From Prevotella sp. (GTDB taxonomy: Bacteria > Bacteroidota > Bacteroidia > Bacteroidales > Bacteroidaceae), in NCBI GenBank assembly GCA_017934525.1, contig JAGBJJ010000068.1, positions 1 through 50,065 on the forward strand: 50,065 bases of DNA, in the 5' to 3' direction. Shown here piece by piece: positions 33,336-42,315 of this stretch. The position numbers and the translations under genes are program-made. The notes below the pieces were generated by a model. The model was not told the DNA's origin, did no database searches, and saw only the letters and a list, made by a program, of their open reading frames with translations. Numbering within the stretch: the first letter of the stretch is position 1; every line of letters starts with the position of its first letter.

Positions 33336-34277
33336 ATGATATTAAAGAAACTAAAGAAGATAGCATTTATAGCCTTGGCCACCATTGCAGCACTGCCCGC
33401 AGCAGGACAGGATCTGCTGGCCAGCCAAGCTCCCATCGACCGGAAAATGAAAGCCGTAGACTCTGTCTTTCTGCAGAAGCTCATACAGACAGAAGAATGG
33501 GAGTCGCCCGCAGGCGACCTCTATGAGGAATGGGACAACATCTACGCCCACCGCCCAACGGCACTGCCCGACACGTTCCGCATAGACCTGCGCGACTTCT
33601 GCATGCCGACACCCAGCCGCGTCATCACGTCGAACTTCGGCGCACGCTGGGGACGCCAGCACAAAGGACTCGACATCAAGGTATACATCGGCGACACCAT
33701 CCGCGCTGCCTTCAGCGGCAAGGTACGCATGGTGAAGTACGAGGGCAAGGGCTACGGCAAGTATGTCGTCATACGCCACCCCAACGGATTGGAGACTATC
33801 TACGCCCATATGTCGAAGCAGCTCGTCAGGGAGAATCAGGAAGTGCGCGCCGGCGACCCCATCGGACTGGGCGGCAACACCGGACGCTCCACAGGTTCGC
33901 ACCTGCACTTTGAGACCCGCCTCTGCGGCGTGGCCCTCAACCCCGCACTGATGTTCGACTTCCGCAACCAGGACGTCACCGGCGACTTCTATACCTACCG
34001 TAAGCGCACCTACCAGCGCGACCAGGCACTGGCCACACAGATGCGCGGCGCCAACGGCCTCTACGGCTACAACCCTGCCGACGTGAACAGCCCCAACGTG
34101 GGGAAGAACGGCAAGAAGCAAGCTGCACAGCGCTCGTCGCGCTACCATAAGGTGAAGAAGGGCGAGACGCTCTTTGCCATTGCACGTAAGCACGGCACTA
34201 CCGTCGATGCCATCTGCAAGCTGAACCGCATCGGGCAGAAGGTGAAGCTGCGCCCTGGCCAGATTCTGAAATACTGA
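33336..34277 (+). CDS. M23 peptidoglycan endopeptidase with C-terminal LysM
   Basis: A 313-residue exported cell-wall hydrolase or divisome activator. A signal peptide (IALATIAALPAAGQ) is followed by a linker and the M23/LytM domain (about 85-210). Zinc ligands are visible in RQHKGLDIKV (His and Asp) and GSHLHFETRL (His). A single LysM domain occupies the last 45 residues (YHKVKKGETLFAIARKHGT ... LRPGQILKY) and should bind glycan strands. With the ligands present it is predicted to be an active enzyme, probably cutting peptide cross-links. It is read from its own promoter after recG. Confidence 0.93.
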   Translation: MILKKLKKIAFIALATIAALPAAGQDLLASQAPIDRKMKAVDSVFLQKLIQTEEWESPAGDLYEEWDNIYAHRPTALPDTFRIDLRDFCMPTPSRVITSNFGARWGRQHKGLDIKVYIGDTIRAAFSGKVRMVKYEGKGYGKYVVIRHPNGLETIYAHMSKQLVRENQEVRAGDPIGLGGNTGRSTGSHLHFETRLCGVALNPALMFDFRNQDVTGDFYTYRKRTYQRDQALATQMRGANGLYGYNPADVNSPNVGKNGKKQAAQRSSRYHKVKKGETLFAIARKHGTTVDAICKLNRIGQKVKLRPGQILKY

Positions 34278-34375
34278 GCTCACTCGGCTAAATACCGACG
34301 GGTGCCATGACAGCAGGCTGGCAGCAATACAGAAACTGACAACAAACCCTACGGATAATAAGAAGAACCGTCATC

Positions 34376-34570
34376 ATGATTACATTGTGCCTCGTGGCTA
34401 TGGCCATCGGGGCACAATCGCTTTATGTGGGCAGCTATAGCGCGCACCTGCAAGTAGAGAGCGACACCCACATCAGCATGCGACGCGACGACGGCGGGCA
34501 CGGCGGCAAGCATGAGGCCATCTTTGCCAGCCTGCAGTGGCAGCACCGACAGGCTGCGGTATCATTCTGA
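34376..34570 (+). CDS. possible small exported peptide
   Basis: A 64-residue open frame beginning ITLCLVAMAIGAQSLYVG, which looks like a short signal peptide with an AQS cleavage site, followed by a polar His/Asp/Gly-rich part. There is no recognisable family, no good promoter and no clear ribosome-binding sequence. It may be a real small secreted protein, a remnant, or chance. The gap 34278-34818 otherwise holds only hairpins and a short tandem repeat. Confidence 0.25.
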   Translation: MITLCLVAMAIGAQSLYVGSYSAHLQVESDTHISMRRDDGGHGGKHEAIFASLQWQHRQAAVSF

Positions 34571-34599
34571 CTGACTCACAGCTCACACACCCCAAACTA

Positions 34600-34653
34600 T
34601 TTTGGCCGGAATCGCTTCAATTGCGGCCGTTATTGAAGCGATTCCGGCCAAAA
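34600..34653. repeat. perfect 22-bp inverted repeat with GGCCGGAATCG core
   Basis: Arms 34600-34621 and 34632-34653 are perfectly complementary around a 10-base loop. The outer ends are TTTT and AAAA, so on either strand the stem ends in a T-run, as in a bidirectional terminator. The core matches the hairpin at 18575-18613, 16 kb away, which suggests one family of palindromic elements. Confidence 0.85.
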
Positions 34654-34684
34654 TTCTCTCCCAACCCTCCACACCACCCTCTGC

Positions 34685-34728
34685 GACGAGCCCCAACGCT
34701 CAAAGAGACGAGCCCTTTCGCTCAAAGC
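34685..34728. repeat. two tandem 22-bp repeats
   Basis: Two adjacent copies (34685-34706 and 34707-34728) begin GACGAGCCC and end CGCTCAAAG plus one base, differing at four or so positions. They lie in non-coding DNA between the palindrome and a terminator. Confidence 0.7.
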
Positions 34729-34755
34729 AACAGGGCCTGCCGCGCGTATTAAAAT

Positions 34756-34795
34756 GAATCTCCCCGATGCGCTCTGCTGTGCATCGGGGAGATTC
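34756..34795 (-). terminator. terminator of the OB-fold lipoprotein gene
   Basis: A perfect 15-bp stem (34756-34770 and 34781-34795) with a 10-base loop lies 24 bases past the stop codon of the lipoprotein gene. On the minus strand it is followed by ATTTTAAT. Confidence 0.75.
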
Positions 34796-34818
34796 GCTAT
34801 TACTTCTTTATAAACTCA

Positions 34819-36426
34819 TCACTGGCCCTTCTCGTGCGAGAAGTAAACGCCATTGCTCAACTGCGGCGAGTCGTTGTGGACGGCACGCACGCCAATAACC
34901 GACAGGCGGTCGCCCACCTCGATGCCAAGCTTCTCGAACAGGCCCTTGCGGAAGTCGCCCGTGGCACCCCAGCCGGGATAGCAGCCATAGACATAGACGG
35001 AACCCGTCTCATCTTTGAGGGTGACGTTGCCATAGACGGCATTGGCAATGTTCTCGATGGTGCCGCTGATGCGATAGTAGACATCGGCGTTGGGCTCCTT
35101 GGCCAAGAACTCCTCGATGGTGACCTCAGTCACAACATGGTCGAGACGCTCAAACTGGCCACTGACCATCTGGGGGTTGTTGTTGTAGGCGCCACGCTGA
35201 CCCACGACGGTCACCACGTCGCCAGCCTTGGCACCCGACTCGATGAAGCCCTCAGCACGATAGACGAGCGTCTTGCCGGAATAGTCCTGAATGTAGAAGC
35301 TCTTACCCTGGCGGTCGTTGGTGTAGAGCTCGGTGATGACACCAGTCAGACGATACTGGGCCTCGCCCACGGAAGCGGCCAGGAAGTCGGCCACCGTCAC
35401 GTCGGCCACGCCGCCAAGCTGCGTGATAGTGTAAGCCACGGACGACTTGCCCGAGCTAATCTCGATGTCAGCCTGACGTGCCTCGCCCTCGTTGGGAGCC
35501 ACGCGGAACTTGAAGACAGCCGTGTCAGCAGGGTTCTGCTCGAAGAGCGTCTTCGTGCCGGCAATAGCCTTCGACTCGGTCATGCTCACCCAGCTCTGAG
35601 CCTCAGCAGGGATGTTGACATAGGCGCCATTGCCCTTATAGGCAACCTTCACCTCTACTTCGTCACCCTCTTTCTTCACCGTGACGGGCTCAGAAATCAG
35701 CTTGATGAGCGACTTGGTGATGCTGATGACAGTGACGTCGACCAGCTCCACAGTGCCATTGTAGGTCGTCTTCGGACCTTCCACCTCGATGACGTCGCCC
35801 ACCTCGATGCCAAGACTGCTGAAGTTCTTCGTCTTGCCATCCTTGTCGAGCGTACCATAGATGTACACCTCGCCGGTGCCGTCGTTCAGATACCAGTTGC
35901 CATAGGTCGTGTTGGCAATGGCGGTGCACGTACCCTTCACGCGGAAGGTCTTGCCGTCAGGAGCAGCAACCACCTCGGCACAGGTGGCCATCGATGCCTC
36001 CAGCGAGCCCTGGCGCACCACGAGGAACTGATGGTTGTCGCCCATGGTGATGCGCAGCTCAGCCTCGCGACCGCCGGTCGTAGCGTCGGCATGGAATGTC
36101 ACCTTCGTCTCGCCCTTCGGGCCACTGACGACGCTGGGCTTCAGCCACTGCACAAACGTATCACTCTTCTTGTCATAGGTAGTAGGTACGGGGAAGCTGT
36201 GCTTCTCCTTGACGTCATCCTTAGTCACCTCGACAGTGTAGATGTCGTCAAACTTCCAGTCGCTGCTGGCGTTGATGGTGACCGTCACATCGCCTCCCGT
36301 CTCAGGAATCGAGACGTAGGTCTGGTCGAGCTGGATGCTGCCCAGCTGTCCCACTTCGTCGTCGTCGGAACATCCCACAAAGAGCAGTGCCGAGAGGAAT
36401 GCGCCTAAAATATATCTCAGTTTCAT
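34819..36426 (-). CDS. outer-membrane lipoprotein with BACON-like and three OB-fold (DUF5689-like) domains
   Basis: A 535-residue lipoprotein (lipobox FVGC, Cys19, followed by SDDDE, a Bacteroidota surface-export-like acidic stretch). Domains in order: BACON-like Ig fold (about 30-140, INASSDWKF), OB-fold 1 (145-240, YGNWYLNDGTGEVYIYGTLD), a second BACON-like domain (245-338), OB-fold 2 (343-430, KSFYIQDYSGKTLVYRAEGF) and OB-fold 3 (434-530, YGNVTLKDETGSVYVYGCYP). The start at 36426 (MKLRYILG) is chosen over an in-frame GTG four codons upstream; AAGG precedes it. It is 20 bases downstream of the TonB-dependent receptor gene and is probably its partner. The ligand is unknown; OB-folds of this kind occur beside secreted nucleases. 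Confidence 0.85.
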   Translation of the reverse strand: MKLRYILGAFLSALLFVGCSDDDEVGQLGSIQLDQTYVSIPETGGDVTVTINASSDWKFDDIYTVEVTKDDVKEKHSFPVPTTYDKKSDTFVQWLKPSVVSGPKGETKVTFHADATTGGREAELRITMGDNHQFLVVRQGSLEASMATCAEVVAAPDGKTFRVKGTCTAIANTTYGNWYLNDGTGEVYIYGTLDKDGKTKNFSSLGIEVGDVIEVEGPKTTYNGTVELVDVTVISITKSLIKLISEPVTVKKEGDEVEVKVAYKGNGAYVNIPAEAQSWVSMTESKAIAGTKTLFEQNPADTAVFKFRVAPNEGEARQADIEISSGKSSVAYTITQLGGVADVTVADFLAASVGEAQYRLTGVITELYTNDRQGKSFYIQDYSGKTLVYRAEGFIESGAKAGDVVTVVGQRGAYNNNPQMVSGQFERLDHVVTEVTIEEFLAKEPNADVYYRISGTIENIANAVYGNVTLKDETGSVYVYGCYPGWGATGDFRKGLFEKLGIEVGDRLSVIGVRAVHNDSPQLSNGVYFSHEKGQ

Positions 36427-36446
36427 AACTATATTCACCTTATTAA

Positions 36447-39400
36447 TTAATTAAACATATATTTGATACCCACAGAAGCATACCAGCACTGGCCAACAGC
36501 GTAGTTGGGAGCCCAGGTCTGCGTAGAGGCGCTGACGGCAGCGGGTGTCGAGAAGACGGGATAGCCCTGAGCGTCGGTGCGCTCGAACTTCAGGATGCGG
36601 CCCTCGTTGAGCTTGCTGTTCATGAACTTGCTGACGCCCCATGCCGAGTTGAAGAGGTTGAGCACATTCTTCACGTCGAGCGAGAGCTGCAGACGGTGCA
36701 TCGTCTTGCCCACATTCACCTTGAAGTCGTGTTTGTAGGCGAAGTCGATGCGGTGCACCCAAGGCGAGTAGACGCTGTAAGCCTCAGCATATTCGCCCTG
36801 ATGGTTCTTCAGGTAGCTGTCGCCATGCACATACTGCATGAAGCGGTTCATGTCGTCCTGCGAGGCAAAGCGGAACTGGCCCGTGCCCTGCACGGCACCG
36901 TTAGCGTCGTAGTAGCTGGCCTCACCGTCGGTGGGGATGTAGAGGGCGTCGTAGTTATAGCCGTCGCCGTTCATGTCGTTGGCCATCATATACGAGTAGT
37001 TGTAGCCGCCGCGCCATGTCTCGTAGATAAACGAGTAGTGGTTGCCGCTCTTGTCGTGGATTGTAGCGTTGGCCACGAAGCGGTCGGGCGTGACATACTG
37101 CGAGTTGTGCAGCTTGATATTGTTCGGGCCTGCCACGGTGGGCACGTAGGTGAAGGCACTCTCGGCAGCCGAGCCGGGCATACCGGTGATTTCCTTCTTC
37201 ACGGTGTGCGTATAGGCAGCCATCAGCGAGATCCAGTCGGCAGGCTGAGCCGTCAGCGTCACGTTGCCACTCCAGCCGTAGCCCTTCGAGGTGTTCTCCA
37301 GCACGAAGGCCTTGGTGCCCTCACGGAAGCTGGAGGGGAACACAGGACGGTTGTCGGCACCGTTCCAGCGGGCGAAGCCCTCGGCGGGCATCATGCTCCA
37401 GTCGGAGATGCAAACGTCGTTGATCATCTTATTGAAGATTCCCTCTACGGTGACGGTGAAGGGGAACGAGACAGGCAGCTGGTAGTCGACAGCCAGCGAG
37501 GTCTTCCATACCTGCGGCATCTTGAAGTCGGGGTCGACGGCTGAGATTGAGCTGGGCACAGTGCCTTGCTCGGGGCTCACGGTCTGCGGGAAGATGTACT
37601 TGCCATCGGCATTCTGCATCGAGGTGAGTTTGTTGTAGAGGGCAGCAATGGTGGCGCGGCCGTTCTCGTCGGTCACCAGACCGCCGGCGAAGTCGCTCAT
37701 CGAGTAGCCCAGCTTCTCGCCGTTCTTGGCGTTGAGCTGTGCCTGATACTGCACCATACCACCGTTGGTGGGCATGTTGGTAAAGAATACCAGAGGCAGA
37801 CGTCCGGAGAAGAAGCCGGTGCCGCCGCGCACCTTCAGACTCTTGTCGCCGAACACATCGTAGGTGAAGCCCACACGAGGCGACAGCGTCAGCGTAGACG
37901 ACGGCCATTTGCCGGTGTCGATGTGGCGTCCGTTGTAGTTGATGTCATAGATTTTGTTGTTGGTCATCAGGTCGCCGTTGTTGAAGAACAGACCGTCGAA
38001 GCGCGAACCAAAGGTCAGCTTGAAGCGGTCGTTGATGTTCCAGTCGTCCTGCACGTAGATACCAGCCTTGTTGAACTGCACGCGTGCTGCAGGCTTCGAC
38101 TCGCCGTCGTAGCCGTAGGTAAGGCACACCACCTCAGGGGTAGCACCGCTGATGAAGTCGTCGACGCTGTTGTAGCGGTAGTAGCCCGTGCCGTTGCGCA
38201 TATACTGGTTGTCGGCCATCTGGTGCTCGAAGTTCAGTCCGGCCGTGATTTTGTGCTTACCCAGATAGTAGGTCACGTCGTCCTTCACGTTCCAGATGGT
38301 GTTATGCACGGCGTTGTTCCAGGTGAAGAGCTCATAGCCCAGGGCCATGTAGTTGTTGATGTCGCCCGAGCCGTCGAGGATGTCGATGAAGGGGAACTCG
38401 CTGGATTTCGAGTCGCGCACGTCGTCGAGTTTCGAGAACGTGGCGAGGAACTGGTTGCTGAGGTTCTCCGAGAGGCGGCTGTTCAGGTCTACTGAGAACG
38501 AGTGTACGAGGTTCTGCATCGAATACATCGAGTTAGCGAACGACATGGAGTACTCCGACATACGGCTGAAGGCCGAGCGGGTGCCGCCGTCCATCGACGA
38601 AGCGTTGGGCGAGTTCCAGATGTTGTTCTTCGTGTAGTTGTAGCGCAGAGCCAGATGATGCTGGTCGGTGATGTTCCAGTCGAGGCGGGCCAGCACTTTG
38701 TAGTTGTCCTCGTCGGCAGGGAAGTTGGTCCATGAGCCGGTGTCGTAGCCATACTTCTCACGCACAAACTCCGACACCCTCTGCATGTCGGCCAGCGTGG
38801 TGCGCGAGATGCTCTGTGCCACATCGGCCACACCGTTCTGCGAGGCACGCCAGCGGTTGGCCACCGTCGGGGTCTTGATGATTTCACCGTTAACGAAGAA
38901 GAACAGCTTGTTCTTGATGATCGGGCCACCCAGCGTGAAACCATAGGTGGTCTGGCGGTCCTTCTCGCGGGCCGTGGGCAGCACCACGCGGTTCACCATG
39001 TCGCCGCGCATGTTCTCATTGCGGTGATAGACGTAGGCCGTACCCTTAAACGTGTTGGTACCGCTCTTCGTGATGGCGTTCACGCCACCGCCGATGAAGT
39101 TGGTCTGGCGCACGTCGTAGGGCGAGATGACCACCTGCAGCTCCTCGATAGCGTCGAGCGAGATGGGGTTGCCACCGCCGGGGAGCTTGTCGGAGAGACC
39201 GAAGTTGTTGTTGAAGTTGGCACCGTCGACGGTGAAGTTAGCCGTACGACCGTCGGCACCGGCGAAGCTCATGCCATTGCCGCCGTAGGGCGAGAGGCGC
39301 GTCACGTCGGTGATGGAACGGCTGACGGTAGGCAGATTCACAATCTGCTGGCTGTTGATGTTGGTCGAGGCACCGGTCTTCTCGGCAGCGAACTTCGAAG

Positions 39401-39773
39401 CCTTACCGCTGACGACGACCTCGGTGAGCTCCGTAGCGTTCTCCGAGAGCCACACGTTGAGGTTGTAGGTCTCACCCAGCTGCAGGGTGATGCCCTTCAG
39501 AGTCTTCGACTGGTGGCCGATGTACGACACGGTGACGGCGTATGGGCCGCCCGTACGCATACCCTGGATGGTAAAGAGACCGTTGACGTTCGACACTGCC
39601 GTGTAGCGAGTGCCCGAGGGTTCGTGCACGGCTTGCACCGTAGCACCGATAATCGCCTCGTCGCTGCCGTCGAACGTCACCTTACCGGCCATGCTCGACG
39701 TAGTGATTTGGGCCATGGCCGTCAGCGTTACAGCCAACAGCATGGTCATCAGTGAAAAAAGTCTTTTTTGCAT
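36447..39773 (-). CDS. TonB-dependent receptor, Oar-like, with carboxypeptidase-regulatory domain
   Basis: A 1108-residue outer-membrane transporter. A signal peptide (ending TAMAQ) is followed by a carboxypeptidase regulatory-like domain (about 25-110, AGKVTFDGSDEAIIGATVQ), then a plug (about 115-235, VVVSGKASKFAAEKTG and SITDVTRLSPYGGNGMSFAG) and a long barrel ending in YASVGIKYMFN. The plug and barrel follow the Oar-like pattern with ANFTVDGANFNNNFGLSD, rather than the SusC pattern, and there is no SusD gene next to it. It is first in an operon with the OB-fold lipoprotein. Transported ligand unknown. Confidence 0.93.
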   Translation of the reverse strand: MQKRLFSLMTMLLAVTLTAMAQITTSSMAGKVTFDGSDEAIIGATVQAVHEPSGTRYTAVSNVNGLFTIQGMRTGGPYAVTVSYIGHQSKTLKGITLQLGETYNLNVWLSENATELTEVVVSGKASKFAAEKTGASTNINSQQIVNLPTVSRSITDVTRLSPYGGNGMSFAGADGRTANFTVDGANFNNNFGLSDKLPGGGNPISLDAIEELQVVISPYDVRQTNFIGGGVNAITKSGTNTFKGTAYVYHRNENMRGDMVNRVVLPTAREKDRQTTYGFTLGGPIIKNKLFFFVNGEIIKTPTVANRWRASQNGVADVAQSISRTTLADMQRVSEFVREKYGYDTGSWTNFPADEDNYKVLARLDWNITDQHHLALRYNYTKNNIWNSPNASSMDGGTRSAFSRMSEYSMSFANSMYSMQNLVHSFSVDLNSRLSENLSNQFLATFSKLDDVRDSKSSEFPFIDILDGSGDINNYMALGYELFTWNNAVHNTIWNVKDDVTYYLGKHKITAGLNFEHQMADNQYMRNGTGYYRYNSVDDFISGATPEVVCLTYGYDGESKPAARVQFNKAGIYVQDDWNINDRFKLTFGSRFDGLFFNNGDLMTNNKIYDINYNGRHIDTGKWPSSTLTLSPRVGFTYDVFGDKSLKVRGGTGFFSGRLPLVFFTNMPTNGGMVQYQAQLNAKNGEKLGYSMSDFAGGLVTDENGRATIAALYNKLTSMQNADGKYIFPQTVSPEQGTVPSSISAVDPDFKMPQVWKTSLAVDYQLPVSFPFTVTVEGIFNKMINDVCISDWSMMPAEGFARWNGADNRPVFPSSFREGTKAFVLENTSKGYGWSGNVTLTAQPADWISLMAAYTHTVKKEITGMPGSAAESAFTYVPTVAGPNNIKLHNSQYVTPDRFVANATIHDKSGNHYSFIYETWRGGYNYSYMMANDMNGDGYNYDALYIPTDGEASYYDANGAVQGTGQFRFASQDDMNRFMQYVHGDSYLKNHQGEYAEAYSVYSPWVHRIDFAYKHDFKVNVGKTMHRLQLSLDVKNVLNLFNSAWGVSKFMNSKLNEGRILKFERTDAQGYPVFSTPAAVSASTQTWAPNYAVGQCWYASVGIKYMFN

Positions 39774-39814
39774 AAAAAATTTATGGTTAATGAAACGATT
39801 TAATCTTCTGAGTG

Positions 39815-39822
39815 CAAAATTA
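39815..39822 (-). promoter_or_regulatory. -7 promoter box of the TonB-receptor operon
   Basis: TAATTTTG on the minus strand, 41 bases before the receptor ATG at 39773. Confidence 0.55.
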
Positions 39823-39955
39823 CTGCTTTTTCTTGATATTTAAGAATTTTTTTATGTTTTTTTTTTGAAGAAGGAAACAATTTAGGTTAGTATCTCGGCC
39901 CCGAGCGGGCAGGTTATCACGACTGTCGCCAGCAGTGTAGTCAATCGTCGGTGGT

Positions 39956-41137
39956 TCAGGCGTCGTCGGCATCGTCGGCATCGTCGGCGTACTCGTAGTC
40001 CTCCAGTTCATCGGCGTCGTCTACGTCGATGTATTCTATGTCTTCATCCTCGCCCTCGTCGGCCAGCTCCTGTGCAAACTCGGCCATGTCTTTGTCGCGG
40101 TGCACCAGTGTGTCCTCGGCCAACACGGTCTGCAGCTTGTTGCTCTCGGCGTTGAGCTCGGCCCAGAGCACATCCTTCAGCGTGTCGAGCCCCATGCCGG
40201 TGACAGCCGATATGAACACCACAGGCAGGTCGTCGGGCAGTTCCTCGCGCAGCATGTCGATGAGCTCGTCGTCGAGCAGGTCGCATTTCGTGACGGCCAG
40301 CACGCGGTGTTTCTGCAGCATCTCGGGATTGAACTGCTCCAGTTCATTCAGCAATATCTCATACTCACGGCGGATGTCGTCGGTATCGCCGGGCACCATG
40401 AAGAGCAGCAGCGAGTTGCGCTCAATGTGGCGCAGGAAGCGCAGGCCCAGTCCGCGCCCTTCGGCGGCCCCCTCGATGATGCCGGGGATGTCGGCCATGA
40501 CAAACGACTTATTGTCTCTGTAGCCCACAATGCCGAGCGAAGGCTCCATCGTGGTGAACGGGTAGTTGGCTATCTTCGGCCGCGCGTTGCTCAGGGCCGA
40601 CACGAGCGTCGACTTGCCGGCATTGGGGAAGCCCACCAGCCCCACGTCGGCCAGCAGCTTCAGCTCCATGATGACGGTCATCTCCTGCATCGGCTCGCCG
40701 GGCTGCGCGAAGCGTGGCGCCTGGTTGGTGGCCGAGCGGAACTGGAAGTTGCCCAGTCCGCCGCGCCCGCCCTTCAGCAGAGTCACCAGCTGTCCGTCGT
40801 AGGTGACGTCGCAGACGTACTTTCCCGTCTCGGCATTATACACCACCGTGCCGCAGGGCACGTCGATATAGACGTCCTTGCCGTCGGTGCCGTGGCACTT
40901 GTCCTTGCCGCCGTTGCCGCCGTGTTCAGCAAAGATATGGCGCTGGTAGCGCAGGTGCAGCAGCGTCCAGTAGTTGTGGTTGCCACGCAGGATGATGTCG
41001 CCGCCGCGCCCGCCGTCGCCGCCGTCGGGTCCGCCGTTGGGGTTATACTTCACATGCTTCAGGTGCATCGAGCCCCGGCCACCCTTTCCCGAGCGGCAGA
41101 GTATCTTCACATAGTCAACAAAATTTGATTCCGCCAT
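39956..41137 (-). CDS. obgE: GTPase ObgE/CgtA
   Basis: Obg is an essential GTPase acting in 50S ribosome assembly and stringent-response control. The 393-residue protein has the glycine-rich Obg fold (about 1-158, [19 protein letters not shown] and GGDGGRGGD), the G domain with GFPNAGKST, the switch [18 protein letters not shown] and TKCD (about 160-330), and an acidic C-terminal tail ending DDADDADDA, encoded by short 9-base repeats at 39956-39990. The start at 41137 ([12 protein letters not shown]) is chosen from the family and the promoter at 41159-41166. Confidence 0.96.
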   Translation of the reverse strand: MAESNFVDYVKILCRSGKGGRGSMHLKHVKYNPNGGPDGGDGGRGGDIILRGNHNYWTLLHLRYQRHIFAEHGGNGGKDKCHGTDGKDVYIDVPCGTVVYNAETGKYVCDVTYDGQLVTLLKGGRGGLGNFQFRSATNQAPRFAQPGEPMQEMTVIMELKLLADVGLVGFPNAGKSTLVSALSNARPKIANYPFTTMEPSLGIVGYRDNKSFVMADIPGIIEGAAEGRGLGLRFLRHIERNSLLLFMVPGDTDDIRREYEILLNELEQFNPEMLQKHRVLAVTKCDLLDDELIDMLREELPDDLPVVFISAVTGMGLDTLKDVLWAELNAESNKLQTVLAEDTLVHRDKDMAEFAQELADEGEDEDIEYIDVDDADELEDYEYADDADDADDA

Positions 41138-41158
41138 GGTTCTTCTGCATTTTGGCTG

Positions 41159-41166
41159 CAAAGGTA
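41159..41166 (-). promoter_or_regulatory. -7 promoter box of obgE
   Basis: TACCTTTG on the minus strand, 21 bases before the obgE ATG. The terminator directly upstream at 41188-41225 means obgE depends on this promoter. Confidence 0.65.
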
Positions 41167-41187
41167 CAAATATTTCTGGAATAAGCC

Positions 41188-41225
41188 AAAAAAAGCCCGG
41201 GAAACATCGTCCCGGGCATTTTTTT
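41188..41225. terminator. bidirectional intrinsic terminator upstream of obgE
   Basis: GCCCGGGA (41195-41202) pairs with TCCCGGGC (41210-41217), loop of seven. It has T7 on the plus side (41219-41225) and A7 on the other (41188-41194), a textbook two-way terminator. For minus-strand traffic from adk it would stop transcription before obgE. Confidence 0.85.
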
Positions 41226-41246
41226 AAGTTTTACTATTCAATGACC

Positions 41247-41656
41247 TCAAATTCCGCATAAAGGGAATGACGGGTTCTGGGAACCTCTGGCGTCGAATGT
41301 CTTTTTCACTCTGTACTTTCCTTTTTTATAGACATAAATACCTGGACACAAAGGGACACTAAAACTGCGCACTTGAATGTTTGAGAACACTGTAAGAAGT
41401 CAGTTTTATATTAAACTTAAACTCCTTCGTCGTAATATCAGCGCTCCGCCACCTGCCATTATCAATCATGTAGAAAGGCTTTTTTCACTTTATCTAAAGA
41501 ATCTTCTCCACAAGATGTCTCACTCACGCTGAAACTATCCGCTTTGAGTTTTGTCTCAACAGCACTTCCGATAGTTTCATCCATTCTTGCCACGATTGTC
41601 TTCTCTATGTCCATATTATCCGTGCACTGGGTGTCTATTTTTTTATATAAGTGCAT
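41247..41656 (-). pseudogene. possible decayed small secreted-protein gene in an A/T-rich islet
   Basis: Three short frames lie in a row on the minus strand. The first (41656-41462, 64 residues, from MHLYKKIDTQ to KKAFLHD) is joined by overlap to a 36-residue frame in another phase (41469-41359, MIDNGRWRSADITTK). That one abuts a third frame (41360-41247) that contains CPGIYVYKKGKYRVKK, similar to C-terminal sorting tails of Bacteroidota secreted proteins. This order could come from one gene broken by two frameshifts. The DNA is much richer in A/T than its neighbours. Alternatively only the 64-residue frame is a real small gene, perhaps from the ATG at 41614. I recognise no family. Confidence 0.35.
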
Positions 41657-41704
41657 TCAAACAAAGAGGACAATGAAATTGATAACCACAGTATTATAAT
41701 ATTG

Positions 41705-42286
41705 CTATAGAGCGTCTAATTTCTCCACCACGCGGCAGATGTTCTCGAAGATATGGTCGATGGTGCCGTGGCCGTTCACGAGGTGGTACAGGCCCTCCTG
41801 CTTATACCACTCCACGAGGGGCTGCGTCTGGCTGTGGTAGACCTGCAGGCGCTTTTTAATAGTCTCCTCGTTGTCGTCGGCACGGCCGCTCTGCTGCCCG
41901 CGGAGGATAAGACGCTGCATCAGCTCTGTCTCAGGCACCTCCAGGTCAATCATGGCGCTGACGCAGTCGCCGCGCTCGCTGAGCATCGTCTTCAGAGCCT
42001 CGGCCTGCGGGATGGTGCGGGGAAAACCGTCGAAGATGACGCCATGATGGTCGTGCCCGAACGAGTCGTAGACCTTAGCCAGTATCTCCACCATCATCTC
42101 GTCAGGAATCAGGTTGCCCTTGTCGATGATGGCGGCCACCTGCCGGCCCAGCTCCGTGCCGCGTTTTATCTCGGCCCGCAGCACGTCGCCCGTAGAGATG
42201 TGCTTGTAGCCATACTTCTCAATGAGTTTGTCGCTCTGTGTGCCCTTGCCTGAGCCCGGGGCACCGAAAATCACAATATTCTTCAT
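41705..42286 (-). CDS. adk: adenylate kinase
   Basis: Adk converts ATP + AMP to two ADP in the cytoplasm. The 193-residue protein has the P-loop GAPGSGKGT (8-16), the AMP-binding STGDVLRAEI, the FDGFPRTIPQAE motif and a short LID (LRGQQSGRADDNEETIKKR), so it is the short-LID form. The order hpt-adk-obgE is common in Bacteroidota; here A/T-rich genes separate all three. Confidence 0.95.
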   Translation of the reverse strand: MKNIVIFGAPGSGKGTQSDKLIEKYGYKHISTGDVLRAEIKRGTELGRQVAAIIDKGNLIPDEMMVEILAKVYDSFGHDHHGVIFDGFPRTIPQAEALKTMLSERGDCVSAMIDLEVPETELMQRLILRGQQSGRADDNEETIKKRLQVYHSQTQPLVEWYKQEGLYHLVNGHGTIDHIFENICRVVEKLDAL

Positions 42287-42315
42287 AAGCTTTTCTGTAA
42301 AACCTTTTTTTTATT

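Noticed and set aside
34834-36408. 524-codon plus-strand frame
   Set aside because: It is wholly antisense to the OB-fold lipoprotein, with no signal peptide or motif of its own.
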